DNA from: Madurella fahalii | Taxonomy: Eukaryota > Ascomycota > Sordariomycetes > Sordariales | Assembly (NCBI GenBank): GCA_029876055.1 | Contig: CM056880.1 | Span: 1,798,001 to 1,862,000, forward strand | DNA length: 64,000 nucleotides | Direction of reading: 5' to 3' | Part shown: piece by piece, positions 44,362 to 54,066 of the stretch | How the letters are laid out: each line of letters begins with the position of its first letter | Numbering within the stretch: position 1 is the stretch's first letter | The notes under the pieces: model-generated | Told to the model about the DNA's origin: nothing | The model's input: only the letters and a program-made list of their open reading frames with translations | Database searches by the model: none | Position numbers and translations under genes: made by a program

Positions 44362-44370
44362 TTATCAGAT
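44362..44370 (-). promoter_or_regulatory. SreA-type GATA site ATCTGATAA
   Basis: Perfect match on the minus strand (TTATCAGAT on plus), 440 bp upstream of the acyltransferase start. It forms a close pair with the site at 44329. Confidence 0.7.
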
Positions 44371-44809
44371 CCGAAAACCCCCCGCCCACCACCCCCTAGA
44401 GAGTCCCCTGTCAACGGCCCCTGACCCCTTTTTCCATTGGCCACTTCTTCGGAGTCTTGACTGGAAACACACTCGACGGTGGTGTTCCGGAACACAAAAT
44501 GGGTCAATGAAACCGGTTTCTGCCCTCACAGAAGCGATCGGCGAGCTAGACCTTTTGGTCGTCGACTCGTCGTATGTCAATGCCGAAGGTGGATACGCTC
44601 GATGGGGGGATTGGACTATCCCACCTACCCCAACGTGGCCGCACCCCCACCTCCCGACTGGGGGAGTCTCTGTTTCTTGTTATGCACGTGAATTGCTCTG
44701 ACTCTGCCGTCGGGGCAGAAGCTTCCTATAGCTTTCGGAGCCTCTCCCATCGCGTGTCGTGCCGCTGCATCCCGTTCATCCGGACGTCTAGAACCACAGA
44801 TTGAAAACG

Positions 44810-46230
44810 ATGGCGTCGCCAACACAATCACCACGGCAGTTTTCCAACTATGCCACATCCCTAGAACCCATTCTGAAGCTTCCCCATCCGTACCAGACAG
44901 CCTACCTCGTCAGGAAAGCCGACGATGGCACCAACTCCTACCAGCTCACCCCGCGCGAAGCCGGCCCCGGCACGAAGCCGCTCCCTCAACTTCTTCATAA
45001 CACCTCGGTCTATTTCTCCGAACCACAGGATCTCAAGTCGAGCGACAGGCCAAAGGATTCCAACAACACGCCATGGGGCCGGGCGAGACGGTCGCCCGCA
45101 GTGACGGTCAGCTGGAAGAGCGAGCAACCACCGACGATCGGCCAGCTCTGGCTCATCACATACGCCGTCTTCACGGTGCGCCCCAGCGAGGAGGCGTTCC
45201 GCCTCGAGATGTATGGTTTCGGCGCCGACAGGTTAGCGCAGCAGCTCAAGACGGTGGGGCTCGCCATCGAACACCCTATGTCGGCCTCCGAGGATGCCAA
45301 ACCGACCAAGGAACTCGTCGTGTCGCGCGGGGCGTTCTGGCAGGGCGCGGGCTCACCGTTTGGCCCGCGGCCGGCCTGGGTGCCCGAGGAGCAGGACCCG
45401 GACCTCTCGGGGTACCCGCTGCCGCCGCCCGAGTTCGTCATGACCAACGAGGCGTCGACGGCTCTCTGCTGGCACCCACGGCGGCGGGCCAAGCCGGCGC
45501 CCGGGTCCGTCATCTACAGCCGGTACATCCCGCACCTGCGCGAGACGTTCAGCATGGTGGCGCTCGACTACACGGACAAGGAGCACCTCGAGCTGTTCCA
45601 CGTGTGGCAGAACGACCCGCGCGTGTCGCAAGGGTGGAACGAGACGGGCACGCTCGAGCAGCACCGCGAGTACCTGCGGAGGGCGCACGAAGACCCGCAC
45701 CAGATCACCATCCTGGCGCGCTTTGACGATACCTTTTTTGCCTACTTTGAGGTGTACTGGGCCAAGGTGAGCTGTTTTTTTTTTTTTTTTTTTTTTCACC
45801 CCTTTCTTTTCCTTTAATTCTCTCTCTCTTTTCTTCCCTGTCTTCTTTGCTAATATATTCCCCCCAGGAGGACCGCATCGGTGCATACTACTCGGCAGGC
45901 GACTACGACCGGGGGCGGCACAGCCTGGTGGGCGACGTGCGGTTCCGGGGCCCGCACCGCGTCAGCGCGTGGTGGTCGAGCCTGATGCACTACCTGTTCC
46001 TCGACGAGCCGCGCACGGCGAGCGTCGTGGGCGAGCCCAAGTTCACCAACAGCTCCGTCCTCATGTACGACCTCATCCACGGCTTCGGCCTCGACAAGTT
46101 TATCGACCTGCCCCACAAGCGCTCCGCCTTCGTGCGCTGCTCGCGCGAGCGCTTCTTCCAGCTGTGTCCGCTCGACGAGAACGACAAGGTCATGGGCGGG
46201 ACGGGGGTTGGGCTAGTTCCGAAGTTGTAA
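44810..46230 (+). CDS. sidF: Siderophore N-acyltransferase (SidF/AcsA type, GNAT fold)
   Basis: Two exons (44810-45766 and 45868-46230) with a 101 bp phase-0 intron that starts GTGAGCTG and then runs into T22; 439 aa. Transfers an acyl group to N5-hydroxyornithine during hydroxamate siderophore synthesis. The C-terminal half is the IucB-like acetyltransferase domain: [76 protein letters not shown] and [17 protein letters not shown]. The C-terminus VPKL is a plausible PTS1, as for peroxisomal SidF and unlike cytosolic SidL. ATG 44810 is used because the frame upstream opens only at TTG. Neighbouring SidI-like ligase and GATA sites support an anhydromevalonyl-transferring SidF; a SidL-like acetylase remains possible. 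Confidence 0.83.
45775..45796 (+). repeat. Poly(T) tract in acyltransferase intron, 22 nt
   Basis: T22 starting eight bases after the 5' splice site of the only intron. Confidence 0.9.
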
Positions 46231-47294
46231 TTTTATTTTATTTTATTTTTTTGTTTATTAGGTTGAGTCGGACTAAAACAGGGAAGTGATTGCGCGGTTA
46301 GATCTTAATTAGCACGATCCTGTGATAACATGCAACGATTTTCTACGAGAGTCTCGTTTTGCAATGTCCGGTTGTTTTATCGAAAGACTCTGCCTGCAAT
46401 TTGTCTCCCAAGAATCCAGGACTGTACACGGAAACGGGCCTCTGCATCGAGCAATAGACAAGGGGAACCATGCAATCCTCAATAAATCCGAACCAAGGGA
46501 GGCTAAGCAAAAACAGGCACGAATTTCATCAGCGGAGAGAGTGCCGACTTTTGCCGGCTCGGAGCGTCCAGTTCAGCGATGCTTGTCACGATGATGATCT
46601 GATGATCTGATAAGATGAGCCTGCAGCGGGTGGGTTACACCGCCTGTGGCCGCTGCGGGCGGAGACAGGGAACCGGCCCTGGCACTTGACTCCTCATTCG
46701 CTGAAAAGGATCTGATTAGGTACCGAAACCCTACGCCGCAAGAGAACCCCTCGGGGGGGAAACAGCACCTACTGCAAGGCAATTCCGATGCCGGGAGCTA
46801 CGGACAGGAACGTGTCCTCTGTGGACCATCAGGGAACGGCGGGAATCGATGGAATCCGCGCGAGTGGAGCCGTCGTCGGTCTTATTTTTTTTTTTCTTTT
46901 CTGCTCATCGCTCGGCCCGCAGGGGATCAACGAAACGCAGCGAGGATGGGGATTGTGGGGCATGGCCTGGTTCCCGCTGTCCTTCCCTTGGTACATCAGG
47001 TAGCTAATAAGGCACCCGCAGCAGACTGGAGCAACATCCTTCTGGTCCCGAATAAGAGGTGCTAGCCAAACTCGGGTGCCTTCCGGACAATCCCCCCCTT
47101 CCCCAATTCCAGACTCCCCATCCCTCCATCCATCCCGCCATCCATCCCACTTGCTCTGCCCGCCCGATTCGGTCCTTGCTGGCGCCACATCCAGGACTGT
47201 CTACTGCTACTCTTACTACTACTCCTACTACTACTCTGGTCTCTGATATCACTCAAACACCCCATCTACATCTCTATTTCCCAAGTCGGATACA
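46231..47294. other. Intergenic 46231-47294
   Basis: 1.06 kb. Holds a perfect ATCTGATAA at 46605-46613 and a CATCC-rich, CTA-repeat-rich stretch (about 47120-47240) just before the flavoprotein start. No gene recognised. Confidence 0.5.
46605..46613 (+). promoter_or_regulatory. SreA-type GATA site ATCTGATAA
   Basis: Fifth perfect site, 375 bp after the acyltransferase stop and 690 bp upstream of the flavoprotein start. Confidence 0.6.
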
Positions 47295-48822
47295 ATGGGC
47301 TCCATGTTTGAATCCCCGCCAACGCAGCCCTTCAGGGTGCTCGTGGTTGGCGGTTCATATGGCGGTCTCTCGGCCGCTCTCAACCTGCAGGATCTCTGCC
47401 GCGGCCTGGCGCCACGGTGTGGGCCAAAGCCCAAAGAGGACGAGCATGTCGAGACGCCACAGTACGCTATCGACGTTACCATAGTAGACGAGCGGGATGG
47501 CTTCTGTGAGTTCCCTCCATTCCCTCTTCCCCTCCCGTCTTATCGCTCTCATCACTCACCTCGTATTCGTAGACCACCTTATCGGTTCCCCTCTGGCGCT
47601 GGCGTCCGAGCCGTATGCCGAAAAGTGCTGGGTCAAGTATGACGACATCCCCGCCCTGCGGTCGCCCAACATCCGCGTCCTCCAGGGTACGGTGCAGTCT
47701 GTCGACCAGCAACGAAAGGTAGCGACCTACGTTGCCCACGGGGCCGGCACGCAGACGTCAGAGGTGCACTATGACTACCTCGTCGCCGCGTCCGGCTTGA
47801 GGAGGGTGTGGCCCGTTGTGCCGCAGTCGCTGCGGAGAAAACAGTACCTCTTCGAGGCTGGTGACCACATCCGTGCCGCTACGACGGCGAGGCACGGCGT
47901 TGTCATTGTGGGCGGTGGTAAGTTGTCCTTGTCTTGCCGTCCTCGGCACATACATATGTTTCCTGTGCTCTGACGCCGCCTCCACTTAGGCGCCGTGGGC
48001 ATCGAGATGGCAGCGGAGCTCAAGCTCGTCCAGCCGCACATCAAGGTGACGCTGGTCCACTCACGAGACAAGCTGCTCTCGTCGGAGCCGCTGCCAGACG
48101 ACGTCAAGGACCGCAGCCTCGAGCTCCTCCGCGAGGCTAACGTCGACGTTCTCATGTCGCACCGGCTCAACCGGACTGAGGAGGTCAAAGACGACAATGG
48201 CAACGCGTGCATCAGGGTGCACTTCACCAACGGCCATACCATGTTGGCCGACCAGGTGGCCATGGCCGTCTCCAAGAGCGTCCCCTCGACGACATTCCTG
48301 TCGGGCAAGGTCCTGGACGATGAGGGATATGTCAAGATCCAGCCTAGGTATGATGGCGATCCTAGTATGGTTTTACGGCTCTCATTTTGTGCTGACACAG
48401 CTGGCTGCGGCAGCTTGGCGTTCCCCTCCGACACACCCAACTCGGAAGACCACTTCGCCATCGGCGACCTGGTCAAGTGGTCTGGCATCAAGCGGTGCGG
48501 CGCTGCCATGCACATGGGTTATTTTGCCGCCAACAACATCCATCAACAGATGCAGAAGAAGGTGGCCGGGAGAGAACCCACCTTCCTGGAGCTCGACGAG
48601 ATCCCGCCCATGATCGGGTTGGCGGTCGGGAAGAAGGCCGTGTCGTACTGGCCGCAGGCCGGCATGACTTCGGGTGAGGATGTCATGAAGGCCTTCTTTG
48701 GTGACGACCTTGGCTTTTCGAGTGAGTATTCTGACAAGCGGCGCATCCTTTGTCTCGTTGCTAACCGACCTGTTGCAGTTTGCTGGAATCATTTGGGACT
48801 CGGCGGCGAGAAGGTGCTCTGA
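47295..48822 (+). CDS. FAD/NAD(P)-dependent oxidoreductase (AIF/AMID-like)
   Basis: Five exons: 47295-47505, 47573-47917, 47990-48347, 48414-48721 and 48779-48822, giving 421 aa. Four introns of 57-72 bp, all consistent in phase. Pyridine-nucleotide-disulfide oxidoreductase fold: FAD Rossmann motif RVLVVGGSYGGLSAALNLQD at the start, YDYLVAASGLR, then NAD(P) motif VVIVGGGAVGIEMAAEL built across intron 2. FAIGDLVKWSGIKRCGAAMHM is the second FAD-binding segment. Similar fungal proteins are called AIF-like mitochondrion-associated or FSP1-like quinone reductases. No signal or transmembrane segment is seen. It lies downstream of the siderophore pair with an ATCTGATAA site in its upstream region, so an iron-linked role is possible but unproven. 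Confidence 0.85.
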
Positions 48823-49146
48823 TGCATTGCACGGCGTTAATTACAGGAAAGATTTCTGGAACTGTTTGGTATCATATCATCTGTCGGCATTTTTCTATTT
48901 TTGATTAGATTACAAAGCCGGGTTTACGTAGCTGCTTACATTAGAATCTAAGACCGACGAGCGATGCAATACCTCTTCGCCATTAGAAACCTACAAATTA
49001 ACCCTAGCCGAGGGTGGGTGTAACCGGGCACTGTCGCACCAAGAACCAGAGACAAGTCGGGGATGTCCGACAATGAGGCATGAGAGACTCAACACTTCTC
49101 GGCGGTTTCCGCCACACCATTCATCTTCCCTTCAGGAGAGTGCTTG
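48823..49146. other. Intergenic 48823-49146
   Basis: 324 bp convergent gap. Nothing recognised. Confidence 0.5.
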
Positions 49147-51175
49147 TTATTTGGCCGCCTCCTTAATCTCGATGCTGCCCTTTTCGTTTACGGGTTGAAC
49201 CTCGATGTCGGTACGCTTCTGAATGTCACCGAATATCTCGTCGATCTGCTCGAGTGATTTGCCTGCACAGCCAGGGTCAGAGTACTGCTTTGTTAGGCGC
49301 CGCGCGATTATTTCGTTTCTGCGTACCTCTGGTCTCTGGATAGGCGACCGCGAACATAAGCGCACAGAGTGCGTTGGTGAGAATGAAGAGAATCTGTGGC
49401 TCGTCGGTCAGTGTAACTACCTTAGGCCTCTTCTCTCTCCCTCTCCCTGGGTGGTACGGTGAGGACTCACGTAGTACCTCCAGCCCACCCGCTCAAGAGC
49501 AATGGGCGAACATTGTGTGATGATCAAGCTGACTGAGTAGTGGATGACGTGGACGACGGCGTTTGCTTTGGCGCGTAGTTCGGTCGTGAAGACTTCTGGC
49601 CTGTAGCAAGCATCAGCCTATCAGCAGCCGTTTCATCAACGGTGGGGAGGGGGGAGGGGGGCTCAACAGATTGGAACTTACGGAATGATCCATGTCATGG
49701 GGCCTAGGAGAGCCGAGTAGTTGGCTGATACCAGGAAGATGCAGGCGATCAGACCCCTCTGGGCGGCCTCGTTGGTTGGGAAACCGGGTCGTGCAGGGTA
49801 CAAGGCGGCGAGGATCGTGATGATCATGTACGAAATCGACAACAGGGAGGAGCTGGTGATCAAGATGGTTCTGCGGCCGACGCGGTCGACGAAGAAGAGC
49901 GAGAGGATACAGGCAATCGGAGCGACGCAGCCGTATATACCGCTGACGAGTAGCTGCTGGTCCTGGTCGAACCGTAGCGTCGCGTAAATGGCTGTCTGGA
50001 AATACTGGACGAAACTGATGCCCGACAGCATGGCTGCGGCCCAGACAAAGGACCCGACGAAGAGGCGCTTCCTGAACGGGGGGGTGCGGATGAGGTCGGT
50101 CCAGCCGAGGGCGCGCTGGTCTTGAATCTCGTCGGCGATGCTGGCCTGGATGACGGCGAATTCGGTCTTGCACCACTCGTCGTTCGATCCGTCGTAGTGC
50201 CACCCGCGGAAGGCGGCCTCGGCTTCTTCGTAGCGGCCCTTGAGACACAACCATCGTGGCGACTCGCCGATGAACAACACTCCCACGCCCAGGATGAGGG
50301 CTGGGATGGCCTGGATGGCGAACCCGAGCCTCCACTGGTTGTCGTTCTGCCACTTGCCCTCGCCTACGCCTGTCCACAAGGCGACGAAGAATCCCCAGGC
50401 GACCACTTTTTGGAGGGTCAGCGACCGAAAACACAGAGGGATACGCTTCGGTGGGGTATTAATGCTTACTCATCTGGTTCACCGCTGTGATTCTCGCCCG
50501 TTCGTTTGTCTGTTCCGTCAGGATGGGACCTATACTTAGCTGAGGGACTGTGAACTCACCTTGGCGATCTCGGCCCCAAAAACAGGGGCAACTCCGGTGA
50601 TAGTGCCAACTGCATAACCGACCAAAAGCCGGCCCAGGATAACTAGAAACAACCATCGTATGAGCGCCAGTCCCTGCCGGCGACAATGCAAAATGGCCAA
50701 GGCGGACAAGGCATTAGTACTTACGCATCGCGACGTGTGCCGCTCCGGCCATCAGCGCTCCCCCAAGCACACCCCACGCACATCCAAACGCGATTGCCTT
50801 GCGCCTCCCCAGCCAGTCGCTAGTTACGCCCACGGACGCGCTGCCCAGCCAGGCTATGCCTCTCGTTAGCATTCATGTTAGGATCGGGGGCGAAGCGGTG
50901 AGATGCATGCCTCCGGCTTGATAGACCGACACGATAGCGCCGCGGAGAGGCGCGCTTGGATTATCAAAGTACGACACGAAGGAGCCCAGCGCCAGGCTCG
51001 GCGTGATGATGCCCGAGTCGCTGCAGGGAGCAGAAGCCAGTTAGCATGGATTTCAGTTCTAGGCGGAGTGTTGCTCGAGTAGTACTCACTAGCCATAGAG
51101 GAAACCTCCTATGCCTAGGTACAGCGAGGCCAGAAAGGTTTTGGTGAGCCAATGGGCCCCTAGTTTTGGAGCCAT
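49147..51175 (-). CDS. MFS sugar-porter family transporter
   Basis: Nine exons: 51175-51090, 51020-50911, 50853-50725, 50642-50560, 50509-50470, 50405-49682, 49600-49471, 49393-49327 and 49262-49147, giving 494 aa. Introns are 50-82 bp. The second (50910-50854) has a GC donor (GGAG/GCATGC) and a TAG acceptor. Twelve-span sugar-porter features: LGIGGFLYGYDSGIITP, GRRKAIAFG, ILGRLLVGYAVG, ARITAVNQM, LGFAIQAIPALILGVGVLFI, PRWLCLKGR, DRVGRR, and PETRGKSLEQIDEIFGD at the end. This is the PETxG motif of sugar porters and not the 14-span siderophore-transporter family. Substrate unknown. N-terminal start at 51175 is the first ATG that fits; an extra upstream exon cannot be excluded. Confidence 0.87.
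50854..50910 (-). other. GC-AG intron in the MFS gene
   Basis: 57 bp. Donor GGAG/GCATGC, branch TGCTAACGA, acceptor CATAG. Removal joins YQAG to AWLGSASVG in frame. No GT donor exists in the right place. Confidence 0.75.
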
Positions 51176-51655
51176 GACGACGATGAGGGGGACGGCGCGC
51201 AGACAACCCGTATCCGAGAGGATGGTAAACAACCGCTACGCATAAGGATAATTAGAGGGCTGGGTGCTGGGCGTGAGCATCGGCAGAGAATTTATTTAGG
51301 GGAGGCTTGCCGGCTGCAACCCTCCATCGCCGTCGGGGAAAACTGCCGATGTTCTGTTGTGGGACGGTCTGGCCAAGGTGAGCTAGTGTGCGGAGAAGCT
51401 GACAGGCTAGCCTGGGGAAGACAGACACAGGGATGACAATCCTTGAAAGCACATGGTATGATTCGCGATACGGCCTGGGCTCTCGGAACAGTTCCGGCAG
51501 CAGTTACCCAGGCTATCGGTGGCAGCTAAGAAGTGATGTCTAGTGGTCGCCCTTGAAGGAAGGGTGAATATCTAGAACCGCCAGAATCGTAAAGTGAATA
51601 ATAGGCCACCTCAAGTCTCAACCATCCATGGTCCATCTCTAAAATCCCCGTCTAC
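51176..51655. other. Intergenic 51176-51655
   Basis: 480 bp upstream of the MFS start and downstream of the SDR stop. Nothing recognised. Confidence 0.45.
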
Positions 51656-53366
51656 TTACTTGCTCACGTCAAACCCCGGAAAATCAAACTTGACCTCCTC
51701 CGCAAAATACCCACCGGGCGGCGCCCCGGCGTTGGTTAGCTCCCCCAGGAAACTCGTATGCAGCGAATACAAGTCGGGATCAGCCTTGATCGCCTCGGCC
51801 TGTGCCAGCACATCCTCGAGGTCCTGCCCCACGTCAAAGTACTTGCCCCTCAACACCTTCTTGCCCACTCCCGTGGCCAGCGCGACGCAGACCATGCCGT
51901 TGAGGTAGGGCGAGTCGTTGTAGACATCCAGCGCGTTGGCGAACCAGGCGCGGGCCTGCGGGGGGAGGTTGTTTACTGACTCCGTTGCATACTCTAATAT
52001 ATTCCAAAAATGATTAATTAGTTTTCCCCGAGGCAATGAGCTTCAAGTGGTGTGCAATCAGGCCAAAAAAAAAAAAAAAAAAAAAAACATACTCTTGAGC
52101 GTCATGGCCGACTTGATCCCCCCTGGATGGAGCGAGTACAGGTGGACGTCATCCAGCTCCTCGACGTCCATCTCCTTCTGCGTGCACGCCGTCAGGTTGA
52201 TCAGCGCCGCCTTGCTCGCGCAGTAGCTCGTGCTATAGGGGATGGCGACGGTCCCTGCGCGCGAGGCGATGTTGAGCACGCACCCGCTGCGCTGCTCGCG
52301 GAACTTGGGGATGAGCAGGCGCATGAGGTAGTACGGCCCGTGGAAGTTGACAGCCACGTCGCGGATGAAGTCGCGCGGGTCTTGGGCGTCGATCTGGCGG
52401 CAGCCGTCAGTCTCCAGAATCCACTCCGCCCTCTAGGAATCCACACACATACCGGGCCCAGCCCATTCGCGCCAGCGTTATTCACAAGCACATCCACCCT
52501 CCCATATTTCTCGAGCGCCTACCGCACCATCCGCATTAGCCACCCACCCCTTTCCCTAATCCACCACCAGACACTAGGACCAAGCACATGGGGCAATGGT
52601 AGATTAATTATACTCACAAACCTCACCAGCGCCTCGCACCCGGCGGGCCCTTCCAGCTCCCCGACATTACACTTGACGAAATCCACCGCGGCGGCCCCGA
52701 ACCTCTCACATCTCTCCCTAAGCTCAGGCGGTGGTGGCGTGTTATTGTACGTCAGAATGAGCTTCCCTCCGGCCACGGCAAACGACTCGGCCAGGCCGCG
52801 CCCGATGGCTCCGGCGGCGCCTTGATTGAATCTCGATTAGCACCCTCGCTCGCTCGCTCGCTCACCCATTCGTTGAACAAAAACAGACATAACCGAAGGC
52901 ACGGCAAAAGGCCAAGCAATTTGGCTTATGAACGAAAAGAAAACACCGCCAGCACCCTCGCAGTGGATGGACGGGGAAGATGTGAGTCTATCAGGACGTT
53001 GCCAGCTCGATATATATTTTCCCACAGGGCTGGACATGCGCACCCCTGTGAGGCTAGTACCGTGATGCCCAACTAGGCACCGTATTGGCCAGGTAGAGAG
53101 GCAGTGGTGTTATGCTGGTGCCAGAACGGCGTCATTGTATTCCTCGCCAGTGGTGGACCTTATGGGTAGGCAGAACATTATGACAGAGCTCCTCCTTTAT
53201 TTCTTCCACTGCTAGAACGTAGTATATTGGCACGGTACATACCCGTAATGATAACGACCTTGTCCTTCAGCGCGCCTCTGAATTTCTCAGGCAAGATGAA
53301 GTCGTAGATGTCGGTGCGGAAGCGCGGAGTGAATTGGGTTGGCGGGGATTGTTTCCGGTCGGCCAT
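51656..53366 (-). CDS. Short-chain dehydrogenase/reductase (classical SDR)
   Basis: Five exons: 53366-53243, 52820-52618, 52518-52453, 52393-52093 and 51993-51656, giving 343 aa. NAD(P) motif VVIITGAAGAIGRGLAESFA spans intron 1, DVLVNNAGANGLGP is the NNAG motif, the catalytic Ser is in NIASRAGTVA, and the YxxxK motif is YSTSYCASKAALINL. HPGGIKSAMT follows. A 110-residue C-terminal extension (WFANALDVYNDSPYLNGMVC onward) is longer than in core SDRs. Intron 1 is 422 bp, by far the longest in the window, with a CTCG repeat. Intron 4 holds A23 on the plus strand directly after its donor. Substrate unknown. Confidence 0.87.
52065..52087. repeat. Poly(A/T) tract in SDR intron 4, 23 nt
   Basis: A23 on the plus strand, T23 in the transcript, beginning five bases after the 5' splice site. 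Confidence 0.9.
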
Positions 53367-54066
53367 TGTGCCTTCGTTTTCGCACTAGTAGTGGTCTGGC
53401 GGAGATAAAAAGATAGCTAAGACACTGAAGCCGACTTTACGGAGGGGAAGCTCTTGGAGATGTTATGCTATTCAGGGTGTAAAGCGCCGCGGGTCAGAAA
53501 AATGACCATTGACGGTGGGGTATGTACGACTTTACCCCCGAGCCACCCCCAAATCCTGCTAGACCAGACATACACAGGAGAGCGGCTGTATTCGGGATGT
53601 TTTGCGCTGGCTTGTTCCTGGATAAATACAACCGGATCTAACGCTTCGGCAGCCGCCCAGTAATAATCCTATTCACGTCGGCAGAAACAACGTGGCAGAG
53701 AGTACTTGATCCCCCGTTCCCATGTGTCTGCATTCTCTGAATTGTCTACCTTAACCTCTTGGGTATCCTCGGCCCCCCGTACTAATACTATCTATACTGG
53801 TATCTATGCTATGTACTCAATTACCAACGCCAAAACCATGCTACTTCCATTGACACAACCATTTGCATGACTTCTATGCAATGACTAATAATGCTTCTCC
53901 CGGACCACACTTGTATCCAGCTTCGAGAATGCTGCATAACCCCCTCAGAGCGCATCCTGAGCGTCCGTTGTTGTTGTGGACGACGCCACGCACGACCATG
54001 CCTGACCCGTTTTCTACCTACGCCATTTAACCCGCATGTCCTCTTGTTAATGCGCCACGACCCCCA
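53367..54066. other. Intergenic 53367-54066
   Basis: 700 bp between the SDR start and the lipase stop. Nothing recognised. Confidence 0.5.

Larger units (their letters stand above)
43475..44809. promoter_or_regulatory. Divergent ligase/acyltransferase promoter with four iron-type GATA sites
   Basis: 1.33 kb between two divergent starts. Contains four perfect ATCWGATAA matches (43720, 44049, 44329 and 44362), the binding consensus of SreA/SRE/URBS1-type GATA repressors that silence siderophore genes in iron-replete cells. No coding sequence recognised. Confidence 0.7.

Noticed and set aside
46704..46716. Sixth GATA-type site (ATCTGATTA)
   Set aside because: Not ATCWGATAA; the last triplet lacks the GATAA core.
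50510..50559. 20-bp intron alternative (GTGAGT to first CAG) in the MFS gene
   Set aside because: Far below minimum intron length; the 50-bp version keeps frame and joins EIAK to TNERARITAVNQM.
49147..51175. MFS gene as a siderophore transporter of the iron cluster
   Set aside because: It carries sugar-porter motifs (PETRGKSLEQID) and about 12 spans; no ATCWGATAA site was found upstream.
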